A stretch of 7,428 bases of DNA from Lysobacterales bacterium (GTDB lineage Bacteria > Pseudomonadota > Gammaproteobacteria > Xanthomonadales > Marinicellaceae): positions 1-7,428 of the forward strand of contig JALSIL010000591.1 of the NCBI GenBank assembly GCA_026990095.1, written 5' to 3'. The position numbers were made by a program, and so were the translations under genes. Positions 1 to 6,208 of the stretch are shown piece after piece. The notes beneath the pieces are model-generated. The model saw only the letters and a list, made by a program, of their open reading frames with translations. It did not search any database and was not told the DNA's origin. Each line of letters starts with the position of its first letter. Positions within the stretch are counted from its first letter, which is position 1.

Positions 1-434
1 AACTTAACGGGCAAAGTTTTTGATAATTCTTTGAAATTTAAATCCTTTAAATTAATTTCTATGCTGTCTTTTTGTGCAGAATTTGTATGAATGAAAATAT
101 TTTTTTGGTCATTCACTAAGGTTAAATTCCAATGTTGTTGAGATAAATCCACCCATCCAGAAATGCCATAATGATATTTTTTTCCATCGACTGTTGCTGT
201 TATAACACCTTTCTTACAATGATGAACAGGATAAAAATCCACTAAAGATTGACAACGATAATTGATATTTTTAACAGAACTTTCAAAAAACGGTATTTTC
301 AGAGTGTCGACCATAATACGTAACACTCCATTTTCTCGTGCAATTGACAAATCTTGCACCTGCCACCTTTCTGCAAACAGAGAGAAAGGACAGAGTGATA
401 AAATTACGAGTAAAGTGACAGAATTAAAACGCAT
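1..434 (-). CDS. Exported protein of unknown function, 5' part only (runs off the left edge)
   Basis: An open frame begins at an ATG at 434 and stays open to the window edge, giving the first 144 residues. It starts with a clear Sec signal peptide: MRFNS, a hydrophobic run TLLVILSLCPFSLF, then a probable cleavage after Ala21 (SLFA/ERW). The mature part has alternating hydrophobic and polar residues as in beta-rich proteins, with two cysteines flanking a short segment (YRCQSL and HHCKKG) that could form a disulfide. I do not recognise the family with certainty. The spacing of the two Cys, a following GWVDLSQQHWNLTL stretch and a later INLKDLNFKEL stretch faintly recall N-termini of large AsmA/YdbH-like periplasmic proteins, but this is only an impression. 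No good Shine-Dalgarno is visible. A TAAAAT at 447-442 on the minus strand lies so close to the start that the message could be nearly leaderless. The gene is divergent from the receiver-Hpt gene, with 72 bases between the starts. Confidence 0.72.
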   Translation of the reverse strand, partial: MRFNSVTLLVILSLCPFSLFAERWQVQDLSIARENGVLRIMVDTLKIPFFESSVKNINYRCQSLVDFYPVHHCKKGVITATVDGKKYHYGISGWVDLSQQHWNLTLVNDQKNIFIHTNSAQKDSIEINLKDLNFKELSKTLPVK

Positions 435-437
435 CTT

Positions 438-466
438 TTGAATTTTAACTCAATTCACGTTAAAAT
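438..466 (+). promoter_or_regulatory. Sigma-70-type promoter for the receiver-Hpt gene
   Basis: TTGAAT at 438-443 and TAAAAT at 461-466 are separated by 17 bases, matching 4 of 6 and 5 of 6 consensus positions. Transcription would start near 473 and give a leader of about 34 bases. The -35 box lies only four bases from the divergent start codon at 434, so the two genes' control regions overlap. Confidence 0.6.
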
Positions 467-493
467 AATGTAATTAATAGTTTAAATCTTGCC

Positions 494-500
494 AAGGAGG
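494..500 (+). promoter_or_regulatory. Strong Shine-Dalgarno that decides the start at 507
   Basis: AAGGAGG lies 6 bases before the ATG at 507. A TTG in the same frame at 489 would place this ribosome binding site inside the coding sequence, so the ATG at 507 is the start. Confidence 0.9.
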
Positions 501-506
501 CTCAAA

Positions 507-1220
507 ATGACCCGTAAAACAGTTACAAAACCTCTCATTTTAGTTGTGGATGACAACATCATTAATCGTCAATATTTTTCAATGTCCTTAAAAAAAGCAA
601 ATTGTGATGTCATTGCCGTTGAAGGCGGTCAACAAGCCATAGAACAAGTTATCGTTACAAAATTTGATGTTATTTTAATGGATATTCGCATGCCCGAGAT
701 GGATGGCTACGAATGCACTCGACGCATCCGCACAATTTCACTCCAAGATACAACACCAATTTATGCAACTTCAGCCGAAGAATTAGTTAAAGAGCACCGG
801 GATTTGTTTACTGGATTTTTATTGAAACCCATTAGCCCTAAACAACTTAAAGACACAATCAGTCGGCATATCAATAAAACTCCAGTGGTTTTCAATCAAG
901 AAATCGCCTTGAAATTTGCTTACAATGACAAAGAAATCGTTAAAACATTAGCCAATTTATTCATCAAAGAACTTCCTGAACAAGTTAAATTATTAAAAGA
1001 ACATACATTTAACAATGAAATTGAAGCGTGTCGAGATTTAGTTCATAAAATAAAAGGTTCTTGCAGAGCCTGTGGAGCACAACAAATCGAAGCAATATTA
1101 GATGATTTTTCCAATACTCATCATGAAAATGATACCGATACGATACAGCTTAAATTAAATGGGTTGCTAGGAGCACTCGAAGCTTACAAAGCGTCTACAA
1201 TTTTAATGCGACAAGAATAA
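507..1220 (+). CDS. Receiver-Hpt two-domain phosphorelay protein (BarA-tail-like, no kinase domain)
   Basis: The 237-residue protein has a response-regulator receiver domain (about residues 9-124) followed by a histidine phosphotransfer domain (about 129-230). The receiver has all catalytic residues: acidic pair Asp15-Asp16 (LVVDDN), phosphoacceptor Asp59 (LMDIRMPEMDG), Ser89 at the switch position (YATSAEE) and Lys107 (LLKPI). The Hpt domain has its phosphoacceptor His180 in LVHKIKGSCRACGA, which resembles the C-terminal Hpt of BarA/GacS hybrid kinases (HKLHGSC). There is no membrane segment, sensor, kinase core or DNA-binding domain, so it is probably a cytoplasmic relay between a separate hybrid kinase and a downstream regulator. 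The partners are not in this window, and a GacA/UvrY-type target is inference only. The 3' end overlaps the convergent phosphatase gene by 26 bases and no terminator separates them. An ATG start at 507 is supported by the ribosome binding site. Confidence 0.9.
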   Translation: MTRKTVTKPLILVVDDNIINRQYFSMSLKKANCDVIAVEGGQQAIEQVIVTKFDVILMDIRMPEMDGYECTRRIRTISLQDTTPIYATSAEELVKEHRDLFTGFLLKPISPKQLKDTISRHINKTPVVFNQEIALKFAYNDKEIVKTLANLFIKELPEQVKLLKEHTFNNEIEACRDLVHKIKGSCRACGAQQIEAILDDFSNTHHENDTDTIQLKLNGLLGALEAYKASTILMRQE

Positions 1221-2202
1221 TAGCAAGAAAAACAATAAGGGCAAACATCAACCAATACAAAATCGGAATGTTTTTGGGTTTTTGAGGTAGTTTTTTTATG
1301 CTTTTTGTTGCTGCCACTTCTAATAGATTTCGATCATCTTGACTCATGTCTTTAAAAGTTGTTTGATCGATAAGTTCAGGATCTGTCTCTTGTGATTCTG
1401 TTTCGATTGCATTTATGTTTGTTGGCGATGCTCCAACTACTGCACCTGTTTGGGAATCAAAGCTTCGGTAAATTTTCGGTTGTATAACTTCTTCTGAGGT
1501 AGTCTCCTCAATCATAGTTTCCAGAGTCATTAAGGTAATATTGTCAGAACCACCTTGATTGACAGCCAATTGAACAAGATTATTGGTCATTTCTTCTAGC
1601 CTTTGATGACTTTGTAACTCCTTTATGAGTCCTTGTTCTTTAATAACGCCAAACAAACCATCCGTAGCGAGCATTAATAACTGGCCTTTTTGAATCGTGC
1701 CTTTGTTGCTGTGAATCTTAATGTCTTTTCGCATTATTCCTAATGCTTGGGATATAACATTCCTATCGGGATGCGTATCCAAATCCTCTAAAGAGATATG
1801 ACCACTGTCTAACAATATTTCAACATAAGAATCATCTCTAGTGAGTAAGTGTAGCTCTCCATCCCACAGATAAACTCTCGAATCTCCAACCCAAGCAATT
1901 TCGTAATTTTTTTCTTCAAACAACACGGCTGCAACCGTTGTTGCCATGCCTGTTTTCTTGTTATCTATTTTGACTTCATCAAGAATAGCTTGATGTGCAA
2001 GGTGAATTGCTGATTGTAAGGATGCCCCTGACTGAATAGCTCGCAGGATTGTTTTACATGCTAACTGGCTTGCAACCTCCCCTTTTTCTAACCCTCCAAC
2101 ACCATCTGCCACAATATAAAGACCAAGCTGGCTATCGACAAGATAACTATCCTCGTTTATTTTCCTTTTGCCAATGTGAGTTTGTGTAAAGAAGTTAATC
2201 AT
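1195..2202 (-). CDS. PP2C-family Ser/Thr protein phosphatase with C-terminal membrane anchor
   Basis: The protein has 335 residues. The catalytic domain fills residues 1-230 and shows the metal-binding and active-site motifs of bacterial Stp/PrpC/PppA-type PP2C enzymes. These are GKRKINED with Asp18, VADGVGG with Asp33-Gly34, GMATTV (85-90), WVGDSRVYLW (104-113), the SQALG stretch (151-155), LATDGLFG with Asp181, and GGSDNIT with Asp220-Asn221. It should remove phosphate from Ser/Thr residues with Mn/Mg. A Glu/Thr/Ser-rich linker of about 80 residues (about 230-310) leads to a single hydrophobic segment (about 313-333) with almost nothing after it. This implies a tail-anchored inner-membrane protein with the enzyme in the cytoplasm. 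Start ATG at 2202 has no clear Shine-Dalgarno, but the motifs begin within 15 residues, so it is likely right. No Ser/Thr kinase, FHA or type VI secretion gene lies beside it, so its substrate is unknown. A CRP-like palindrome lies about 65 bases upstream. Confidence 0.92.
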   Translation of the reverse strand: MINFFTQTHIGKRKINEDSYLVDSQLGLYIVADGVGGLEKGEVASQLACKTILRAIQSGASLQSAIHLAHQAILDEVKIDNKKTGMATTVAAVLFEEKNYEIAWVGDSRVYLWDGELHLLTRDDSYVEILLDSGHISLEDLDTHPDRNVISQALGIMRKDIKIHSNKGTIQKGQLLMLATDGLFGVIKEQGLIKELQSHQRLEEMTNNLVQLAVNQGGSDNITLMTLETMIEETTSEEVIQPKIYRSFDSQTGAVVGASPTNINAIETESQETDPELIDQTTFKDMSQDDRNLLEVAATKSIKKLPQKPKNIPILYWLMFALIVFLAIILVALKL

Positions 2203-2263
2203 AATTTATCAATTTTAGTTGAGTCGCAACCTTTCACCTAGCAAATTAAACATATTAAACTTT

Positions 2264-2285
2264 TTTTGTGATTTTCATCACAAAA
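2264..2285. promoter_or_regulatory. Candidate CRP-family operator upstream of the phosphatase gene
   Basis: The 22-base perfect palindrome (9-base arms, 4-base centre) contains TGTGA (2267-2271), six bases, then TCACA (2278-2282), the exact CRP half-site arrangement with A/T flanks. It lies in the 107-base gap between the amidohydrolase stop and the phosphatase start. Its centre (2274.5) is about 70 bases upstream of the start expected from a minus-strand TAAAAT at 2217-2212, near the face expected for class I activation. The match to the consensus is seen; binding is inferred. As an RNA hairpin it lacks a U-run on its 3' side in either direction, so it is not a normal terminator. Confidence 0.55.
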
Positions 2286-2309
2286 TCTTGATATGACAAC
2301 TTGGTAAGG

Positions 2310-3578
2310 CTATTTATAATCATTAACCAATTGAACAAATGCCTTTACGCCATTAATTAAATTTGATTCATCAACATAAAATAAAGGCGAATGATTAGTC
2401 GGAGCAGTTTTAGTATTAACCTCAGGTGGAGTTACACCCATAAAAAAGAAAAATCCAGGTACTTCTTGAGCAAAATAAGAAAAATCCTCAGCACCAGTAA
2501 TCATACCCATATCAACCACCTTTTTATCACCAAACACTTTCCTTAAACTGGGAAGCATTTGTTCAACCAACTCAGGATTATTAACTGTCACTGGATAACC
2601 TACATGGATAACTAAATCTGCTGTTGCACCAGATGCTTTGGCTGTATTTTCGACAACTTGGTGTAAATTTTGATGAATAATGTCTCGAACACCCATGTCA
2701 AAATTACGAATAGTCCCGACCATCTCAACTTTATCTGGAATAATATTACTGCGAATACCTCCTTTAATTGCACCAAAAGAAACAACTGCAGCGGCTTTAG
2801 TGACATCCACTTTACGTGAAACAATAGTTTGTACCGCATTGATAATTTGTGCAGATGCGACTATTGGGTCAACACCACCCCAAGGTCGAGAACCATGGGT
2901 TTGTTTGCCTTTTACAGTTAAATCAAAAGTATCAACTGCAGCCATGGCAGGTCCTGCATGATAGCCCAAAACTCCACTGGGCAGACTTGAGGTGACATGG
3001 ATACCAAAAACCACATCTGGTTTGTACTGTTTAAAAACACCCTCAGCCAACATCATCTCAGCTCCACCTTGCTCGCCCTGTGGAGCACCCTCTTCTGCTG
3101 GTTGAAATAAAAATAAAATCGAGCCTTTTAGTGTATCTTTATTTTTAGCAAATACTTCGGCTGCTCCCATCAACATGGCAACATGGGTATCATGACCGCA
3201 AGCGTGCATGACGCCGACTGTTTCGCCTCTATATTGAGTTTGTTCTTTTGATGCAAATTCCAAGTCTACTTGTTCCGTAACAGGCAATGCATCCATATCA
3301 GCCCTCAAAGCAATCGTTGGACCTGGCAAATCACCTTTCAAAAAACCGACAACACCAGTATGTGCCACTCCTGTTTTTAGTTCCATTCCTAGCGATTTTA
3401 AATGATCAGAGATGACTTTACTGGTTCTAAATTCTCGATTTGACAACTCTGGATGGGCATGTAAGTCTCTACGCCATTCGATGACTTTAGATTCAACATC
3501 AAGAATATCTTGTTGTTGTTTTGACTGTGCTGTCAGCGAACTGATTATAAAAATAAAGACTGATAAAAATCTAATCAT
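2310..3578 (-). CDS. Exported M20-family metallo-amidohydrolase (hippurate/N-acyl-amino-acid hydrolase type)
   Basis: The 422-residue protein belongs to the M20D amidohydrolases (HipO, IAA-amino-acid hydrolase, AbgA-like), which cleave the amide bond of N-acylated amino acids or related amides with a two-metal centre. Visible signatures are DLHAHPELS (38-46), ALRADMDALPV (90-100), MHACGHDTH with ligands Cys127 and His129 (124-132), FQPAEEG with Glu162-Glu163 (158-164), His194 in FGIHV, then the lid-domain HGSRPWGG motif, GAEDFSYF near the C-terminus and the last ligand His396 in TNHSPLF. Length is slightly above the usual 390-400 because of an N-terminal signal peptide (MIRFLSVFIFIISSLTAQS, cleavage about 17-19), so the enzyme acts in the periplasm or outside. 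The ATG at 3578 was chosen over an in-frame ATG at 3635. It gives a clean signal peptide and has AGGA 8 bases upstream, while the longer form would put 19 His- and aromatic-rich residues before it. The physiological substrate cannot be read from the sequence. Confidence 0.93.
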   Translation of the reverse strand: MIRFLSVFIFIISSLTAQSKQQQDILDVESKVIEWRRDLHAHPELSNREFRTSKVISDHLKSLGMELKTGVAHTGVVGFLKGDLPGPTIALRADMDALPVTEQVDLEFASKEQTQYRGETVGVMHACGHDTHVAMLMGAAEVFAKNKDTLKGSILFLFQPAEEGAPQGEQGGAEMMLAEGVFKQYKPDVVFGIHVTSSLPSGVLGYHAGPAMAAVDTFDLTVKGKQTHGSRPWGGVDPIVASAQIINAVQTIVSRKVDVTKAAAVVSFGAIKGGIRSNIIPDKVEMVGTIRNFDMGVRDIIHQNLHQVVENTAKASGATADLVIHVGYPVTVNNPELVEQMLPSLRKVFGDKKVVDMGMITGAEDFSYFAQEVPGFFFFMGVTPPEVNTKTAPTNHSPLFYVDESNLINGVKAFVQLVNDYK

Positions 3579-3663
3579 AGCAATTCCTAAAATATGAAAT
3601 ATAAATACGTGGTGATAATGCCATAATCTTAACAATAATGCCCCATTTCACTGCTATTTTCTG

Positions 3664-3692
3664 ATTATATCCAATGTTTGAAACTAAATCGA
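3664..3692 (-). promoter_or_regulatory. Probable promoter for the amidohydrolase gene
   Basis: On the minus strand a perfect TATAAT (3669-3664) is preceded, 17 bases upstream, by a weak -35 box TCGATT (3692-3687, 3 of 6). Transcription would start near 3657, giving a leader of about 80 bases. The box interleaves with the divergent typA promoter. Confidence 0.45.
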
Positions 3693-3693
3693 G

Positions 3694-3699
3694 TATAAT
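3694..3699 (+). promoter_or_regulatory. typA: Probable -10 box of the typA promoter
   Basis: A perfect TATAAT sits 36 bases before the typA start codon, predicting a transcript start near 3706 and a short leader containing the ribosome binding site. There is no good -35 at 16-18 bases; the TTGAAA at 3678-3683 is only 10 bases away and too close. Its upstream half overlaps the region used by the divergent amidohydrolase promoter. Confidence 0.5.
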
Positions 3700-3724
3700 C
3701 GCGACCTTGAAAAAATACACCAAT

Positions 3725-3728
3725 AGGA
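3725..3728 (+). promoter_or_regulatory. typA: Shine-Dalgarno supporting the GTG start of typA
   Basis: AGGA lies 7 bases before the GTG at 3736. The conserved TypA N-terminus (RNIAIIAHVDHGKTTL) begins six residues after this codon and no ATG is available there, so the GTG is the start. Confidence 0.8.
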
Positions 3729-3735
3729 AATAATT

Positions 3736-5574
3736 GTGACTACACATATTCGAAACATTGCCATCATCGCTCACGTTGATCATGGAAAAACAACCCTCGT
3801 TGATGAACTCATCAAACAATCTGGAACACTGGGAGATCGTGCCGATGATCCAAATCGTATGATGGATTCTAACGAGCTGGAAAAAGAACGTGGTATCACG
3901 ATTTTATCAAAAACAACATCAATAAATTATACTGATAAACGCGATGGCAAAAAATACAAAATTAATATCGTTGACACCCCTGGTCATGCTGACTTTGGAG
4001 GTGAGGTTGAACGTGTATTAAGTATGGTTGACTCTGTATTGTTATTAGTTGATGCCGTTGATGGCCCAATGCCACAGACACGTTTTGTGACTTCTAAAGC
4101 TTTTGAAATGGGTTTTAAGCCTATTGTGGTTATCAACAAGGTCGATCGTGATGGCTCTCGCCTTGACTGGGTGATGGAACAAACCTTTGATTTATTTGAC
4201 TCATTAGGTGCAACTGATGACCAACTAGATTTTCCTATTGTTTATGCTTCTGCCATCAATGGTTATGCCAATATGGACGAAGACAGTCGTGATGGAGATA
4301 TGACACCTTTATTTGAGACGATTATTGATAAAGTTAATGCACCCGATGTTGAAGTGGATAAACCTTTCCAAATGCAAATCACCACTTTAAACTACAATAG
4401 TTTTTTAGGCTTAATTGGTATTGGTCGTATCAAACGTGGTTCAATTAAATCCAATACACCTGTGACCGTGATTGATGCAGGTGGCAAGGTTAGAAACGGA
4501 CGCATCCTTAAAATATTTGGATTTAAAGGTTTAGAGCGTATTGAAGTTGACAATGCCTCTGCTGGTGATATTGTGGCAATCTCTGGTGTGGATAAAATCA
4601 GTATTTCAGATACTATATGTGAACGTGACAATGCCGAGTCTATTGCTCCATTATCGGTTGATAGACCAACTATTTCTATGTTGTTTTGTGTTAATAACTC
4701 GCCTTTTGCAGGGCAAGACGGAAAATATTTAACCTCTCGTCAGATTAAAGACCGTTTAGAGTTAGAAGCAACCTATAACGTGGCATTGAGAGTAGAAGCA
4801 ACCGATGATGCAGATAAATATAAAGTTTCTGGTCGTGGTGAGTTACACCTTTCTGTATTAATTGAGACTATGCGACGTGAGGGTTATGAGCTGGCAATAT
4901 CTCGCCCTGAGGTTATTTTCAGAGAGATTGATGGGAAAATCTGTGAACCAATTGAAGACTTAATGGTGGATGTTGAAACACAACACCAAGGTGCCGTGAT
5001 GGAAAAATTGCTCGAACGCAAGGCTGTTATGAAAGACATGGAACCAGATAATACCGGTCGCGTACGCATGCATTTTCATGCCCCAGCGCGTGGATTGATA
5101 GGCTTCCAGTCTGAGTTTAAGACCTTGACTTCTGGCTCTGGCATTATGACTCATGTATTTGATCATTACGCACCCAAGTATGAAAACATTGTTTCGGGTC
5201 GCCAAAATGGCGTATTGGTTTCCAACTCTAAAGGTAAAGCACTAGCATTTGCCTTGTTTAATTTACAAAAAAGTGGTCGTTTATTGGTTGAAGTCAATGC
5301 TCCAGTTTACGAAGGTCAATTGGTGGGTTTAAATTCACGCAGCAATGATTTAACCGTTAACCCAACCAAAGGTAAGCAGTTAAATAATATTCGTGCTGCA
5401 GGTAAAGATGAAGCCTTAATTATTTCTCCTCCAATTAAGTTATCGCTAGAGCAAGCGATGGAATTTATTGAAGACGATGAATTGGTTGAGGTTACACCTG
5501 AATCTATTCGTGTACGCAAGAAAATACTAACCGAAAGCGAGCGAAAACGTGCAGGACGACCTCCAAGAAGGTAA
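3736..5574 (+). CDS. typA: Translational GTPase TypA/BipA
   Basis: The 612-residue protein matches TypA/BipA in full length (E. coli BipA has 607). It is an EF-G-like ribosome-binding GTPase needed for ribosome assembly and growth under stress such as cold. The GTPase domain carries G1 AHVDHGKTTL (12-21), the switch region with RGITI (53-57), G3 DTPGH (81-85), G4 NKVD (135-138) and G5 SAING (173-177). The beta-barrel domain II follows (about 205-300), then the EF-G-like domains III and V (SGRGELHLSVLIETMRREG, then PIEDLMVDVE) and the BipA-specific C-terminal domain (ARGLIGFQSEF, then NDLTVNPTKGKQLNN). It ends in a basic tail (ERKRAGRPPRR). The gene appears intact, begins with GTG, stands alone between a divergent promoter and its own terminator, and is therefore likely monocistronic. 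Cytoplasmic. Confidence 0.99.
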   Translation: MTTHIRNIAIIAHVDHGKTTLVDELIKQSGTLGDRADDPNRMMDSNELEKERGITILSKTTSINYTDKRDGKKYKINIVDTPGHADFGGEVERVLSMVDSVLLLVDAVDGPMPQTRFVTSKAFEMGFKPIVVINKVDRDGSRLDWVMEQTFDLFDSLGATDDQLDFPIVYASAINGYANMDEDSRDGDMTPLFETIIDKVNAPDVEVDKPFQMQITTLNYNSFLGLIGIGRIKRGSIKSNTPVTVIDAGGKVRNGRILKIFGFKGLERIEVDNASAGDIVAISGVDKISISDTICERDNAESIAPLSVDRPTISMLFCVNNSPFAGQDGKYLTSRQIKDRLELEATYNVALRVEATDDADKYKVSGRGELHLSVLIETMRREGYELAISRPEVIFREIDGKICEPIEDLMVDVETQHQGAVMEKLLERKAVMKDMEPDNTGRVRMHFHAPARGLIGFQSEFKTLTSGSGIMTHVFDHYAPKYENIVSGRQNGVLVSNSKGKALAFALFNLQKSGRLLVEVNAPVYEGQLVGLNSRSNDLTVNPTKGKQLNNIRAAGKDEALIISPPIKLSLEQAMEFIEDDELVEVTPESIRVRKKILTESERKRAGRPPRR

Positions 5575-5590
5575 TTGATTTTCAATTTCT

Positions 5591-5623
5591 AAAAAAAGAG
5601 CTACAATGTTAGCTCTTTTTTTT
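5591..5623. terminator. Bidirectional rho-independent terminator after typA
   Basis: GAGCTA (5598-5603) and TAGCTC (5610-5615) form a stem around a 6-base loop. It is extended by seven A on the left pairing with the T run on the right (5616-5623). The T run follows the stem in both directions, so it can stop typA transcripts 17 bases after the stop codon. It can also stop any read-through from the convergent minus-strand unit at 5987-7023. Confidence 0.92.
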
Positions 5624-5887
5624 CGACTTGACAAAACGCCCAATAAAAAGCCACATGTCACTCAAGAAGTCATTGATTTAATCAATAATTTAAGCCTAAA
5701 AAGCGAGTGTTTAAAGTTAAAGAGACCTTAGCATAACTCATGACACGTGTTAAAAAGTTGCAAAAACCGTTAGGGAAATTGGTTTGATGAAGCCATTTAT
5801 GGAACAATACTCAATTCCTAATCAGGTAGACCAATTTCAATACGCGGTAACAAATCTCATTTCTCCTACAGGCAAGTAAAACGTTTG

Positions 5888-5907
5888 TACCCCAATCGAT
5901 TTGGGTA
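5888..5907. repeat. Inverted repeat (hairpin)
   Basis: TACCC (5888-5892) pairs with GGGTA (5903-5907). After one mismatch, AA/TT pairs close around a small loop. No T run follows on either strand. Its role is unknown; it sits 30 bases from a second hairpin. Confidence 0.5.
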
Positions 5908-5937
5908 TAAATATTTCCCCCTCTTCTTGTGGGTAAA

Positions 5938-5959
5938 TAGGCAACAGTGGGGTTGCCTA
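5938..5959 (-). terminator. Strong hairpin downstream of the repeat-peptide gene, possible terminator
   Basis: TAGGCAAC (5938-5945) and GTTGCCTA (5952-5959) form a perfect 8-base stem around a 6-base loop. It lies about 28 bases past the minus-strand stop codon at 5987. On that strand the stem is followed only by a weak TTTACCC, so it may terminate poorly or serve as an RNA-stabilising 3' structure. The bidirectional terminator at 5591-5623 would back it up. Confidence 0.35.
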
Positions 5960-5986
5960 ATCATTTAGCTTCTAATAGCCTAACCG

Positions 5987-6208
5987 CTAGCCTTTAGTAA
6001 TAATGCAACTCACAACATTCTTTTCATCCGCACTACACACTTGAATATAACCATTGCCAAGTTGTGTGACACCTACTACTCCTTCTTCGACTGCATTGAT
6101 ACCTACTCCTTTTTCTTCGACTTCACTAACTCCAACAGAACCAGATTCTACTGCTGCATTTACATTTATTGTCACTAAAATTATTAAGGTTATTATTACT
6201 ATTTTCAT
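5987..6208 (-). CDS. Small exported peptide with ten-residue repeats, function unknown
   Basis: The 73-residue product starts with a signal peptide (MKIVIITLIILVTINVNA, cleavage after Ala18). The mature part has three consecutive ten-residue units: VGVSEVEEKG (25-34), VGINAVEEGV (35-44) and VGVTQLGNGY (45-54), with valine-glycine at the start of each. A C-terminal segment with two cysteines ten residues apart (Cys58, Cys68) could form a disulfide in the periplasm. I do not recognise a family. Its ATG overlaps the stop of the upstream regulator gene as ATGA (6205-6208), so it is probably translated by coupling and made in fixed ratio with that regulator. No independent Shine-Dalgarno of quality is visible. 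The coupling, signal peptide and repeat structure argue for a real gene although it is short. Confidence 0.72.
   Translation of the reverse strand: MKIVIITLIILVTINVNAAVESGSVGVSEVEEKGVGINAVEEGVVGVTQLGNGYIQVCSADEKNVVSCIITKG
6047..6136. repeat. 30-bp tandem repeat inside the peptide gene
   Basis: Three 30-base units encode the three ten-residue repeats. The best-preserved comparison, 6069-6098 with 6099-6128, agrees at 23 of 30 positions with no gaps. Whole-codon unit length keeps the reading frame, so copy number can change without breaking the gene. Confidence 0.75.

Larger units (their letters stand above)
5624..5986. other. Gene-free stretch, possibly eroded coding remnant
   Basis: No convincing gene is present. 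The plus strand holds short coding-like runs interrupted by stops: a frame from about 5624 reading RLDKTPNKKPHVTQEVIDLI and onward to a stop near 5730, and a 30-codon frame at 5787-5879 beginning MKPFMEQYSIPNQVDQF. The first run has the flavour of a helix-turn-helix segment of a transposase, but I cannot assign a family, and no terminal inverted repeats were found. A perfect 7-base palindrome with a one-base centre lies at 5672-5686, and two stronger hairpins lie at 5888-5907 and 5938-5959. This stretch marks the change from core genes on the left to accessory genes on the right. Confidence 0.4.

Noticed and set aside
489..506. TTG start six codons upstream for the receiver-Hpt gene
   Set aside because: It would put the excellent AAGGAGG ribosome binding site inside the coding sequence and add residues with no domain role.
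1195..2202. Phosphatase as a type VI secretion PppA
   Set aside because: The fold fits, but no type VI, PpkA or FHA gene is adjacent and the membrane tail is atypical, so only the general PP2C name is given.
2264..2285. Palindrome read as a rho-independent terminator for the amidohydrolase
   Set aside because: No U run follows the stem in either transcript direction, and the half-sites match CRP exactly.
3579..3635. Longer N-terminus for the amidohydrolase from an ATG at 3635
   Set aside because: The internal ATG at 3578 has a Shine-Dalgarno and gives a standard signal peptide; the extra 19 residues would bury it and extend toward the predicted transcript start.
3678..3683. TTGAAA as the -35 box of typA
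   Set aside because: Only 10 bases separate it from the TATAAT, too few for sigma-70 recognition.
3571..3819. Minus-strand open frame across the amidohydrolase/typA promoter region
   Set aside because: It overlaps the start of typA and the divergent promoters, has no ribosome binding site and no recognisable protein character.
4392..5585. Several 60-90 codon frames antisense or out of frame to typA
   Set aside because: They are shadows of the conserved typA coding sequence and show no domain or initiation signals.
5979..5985. GCCTAAC resembling an integron attC half-site
   Set aside because: No matching GTTRRRY partner at suitable spacing and no integrase or cassette structure nearby.
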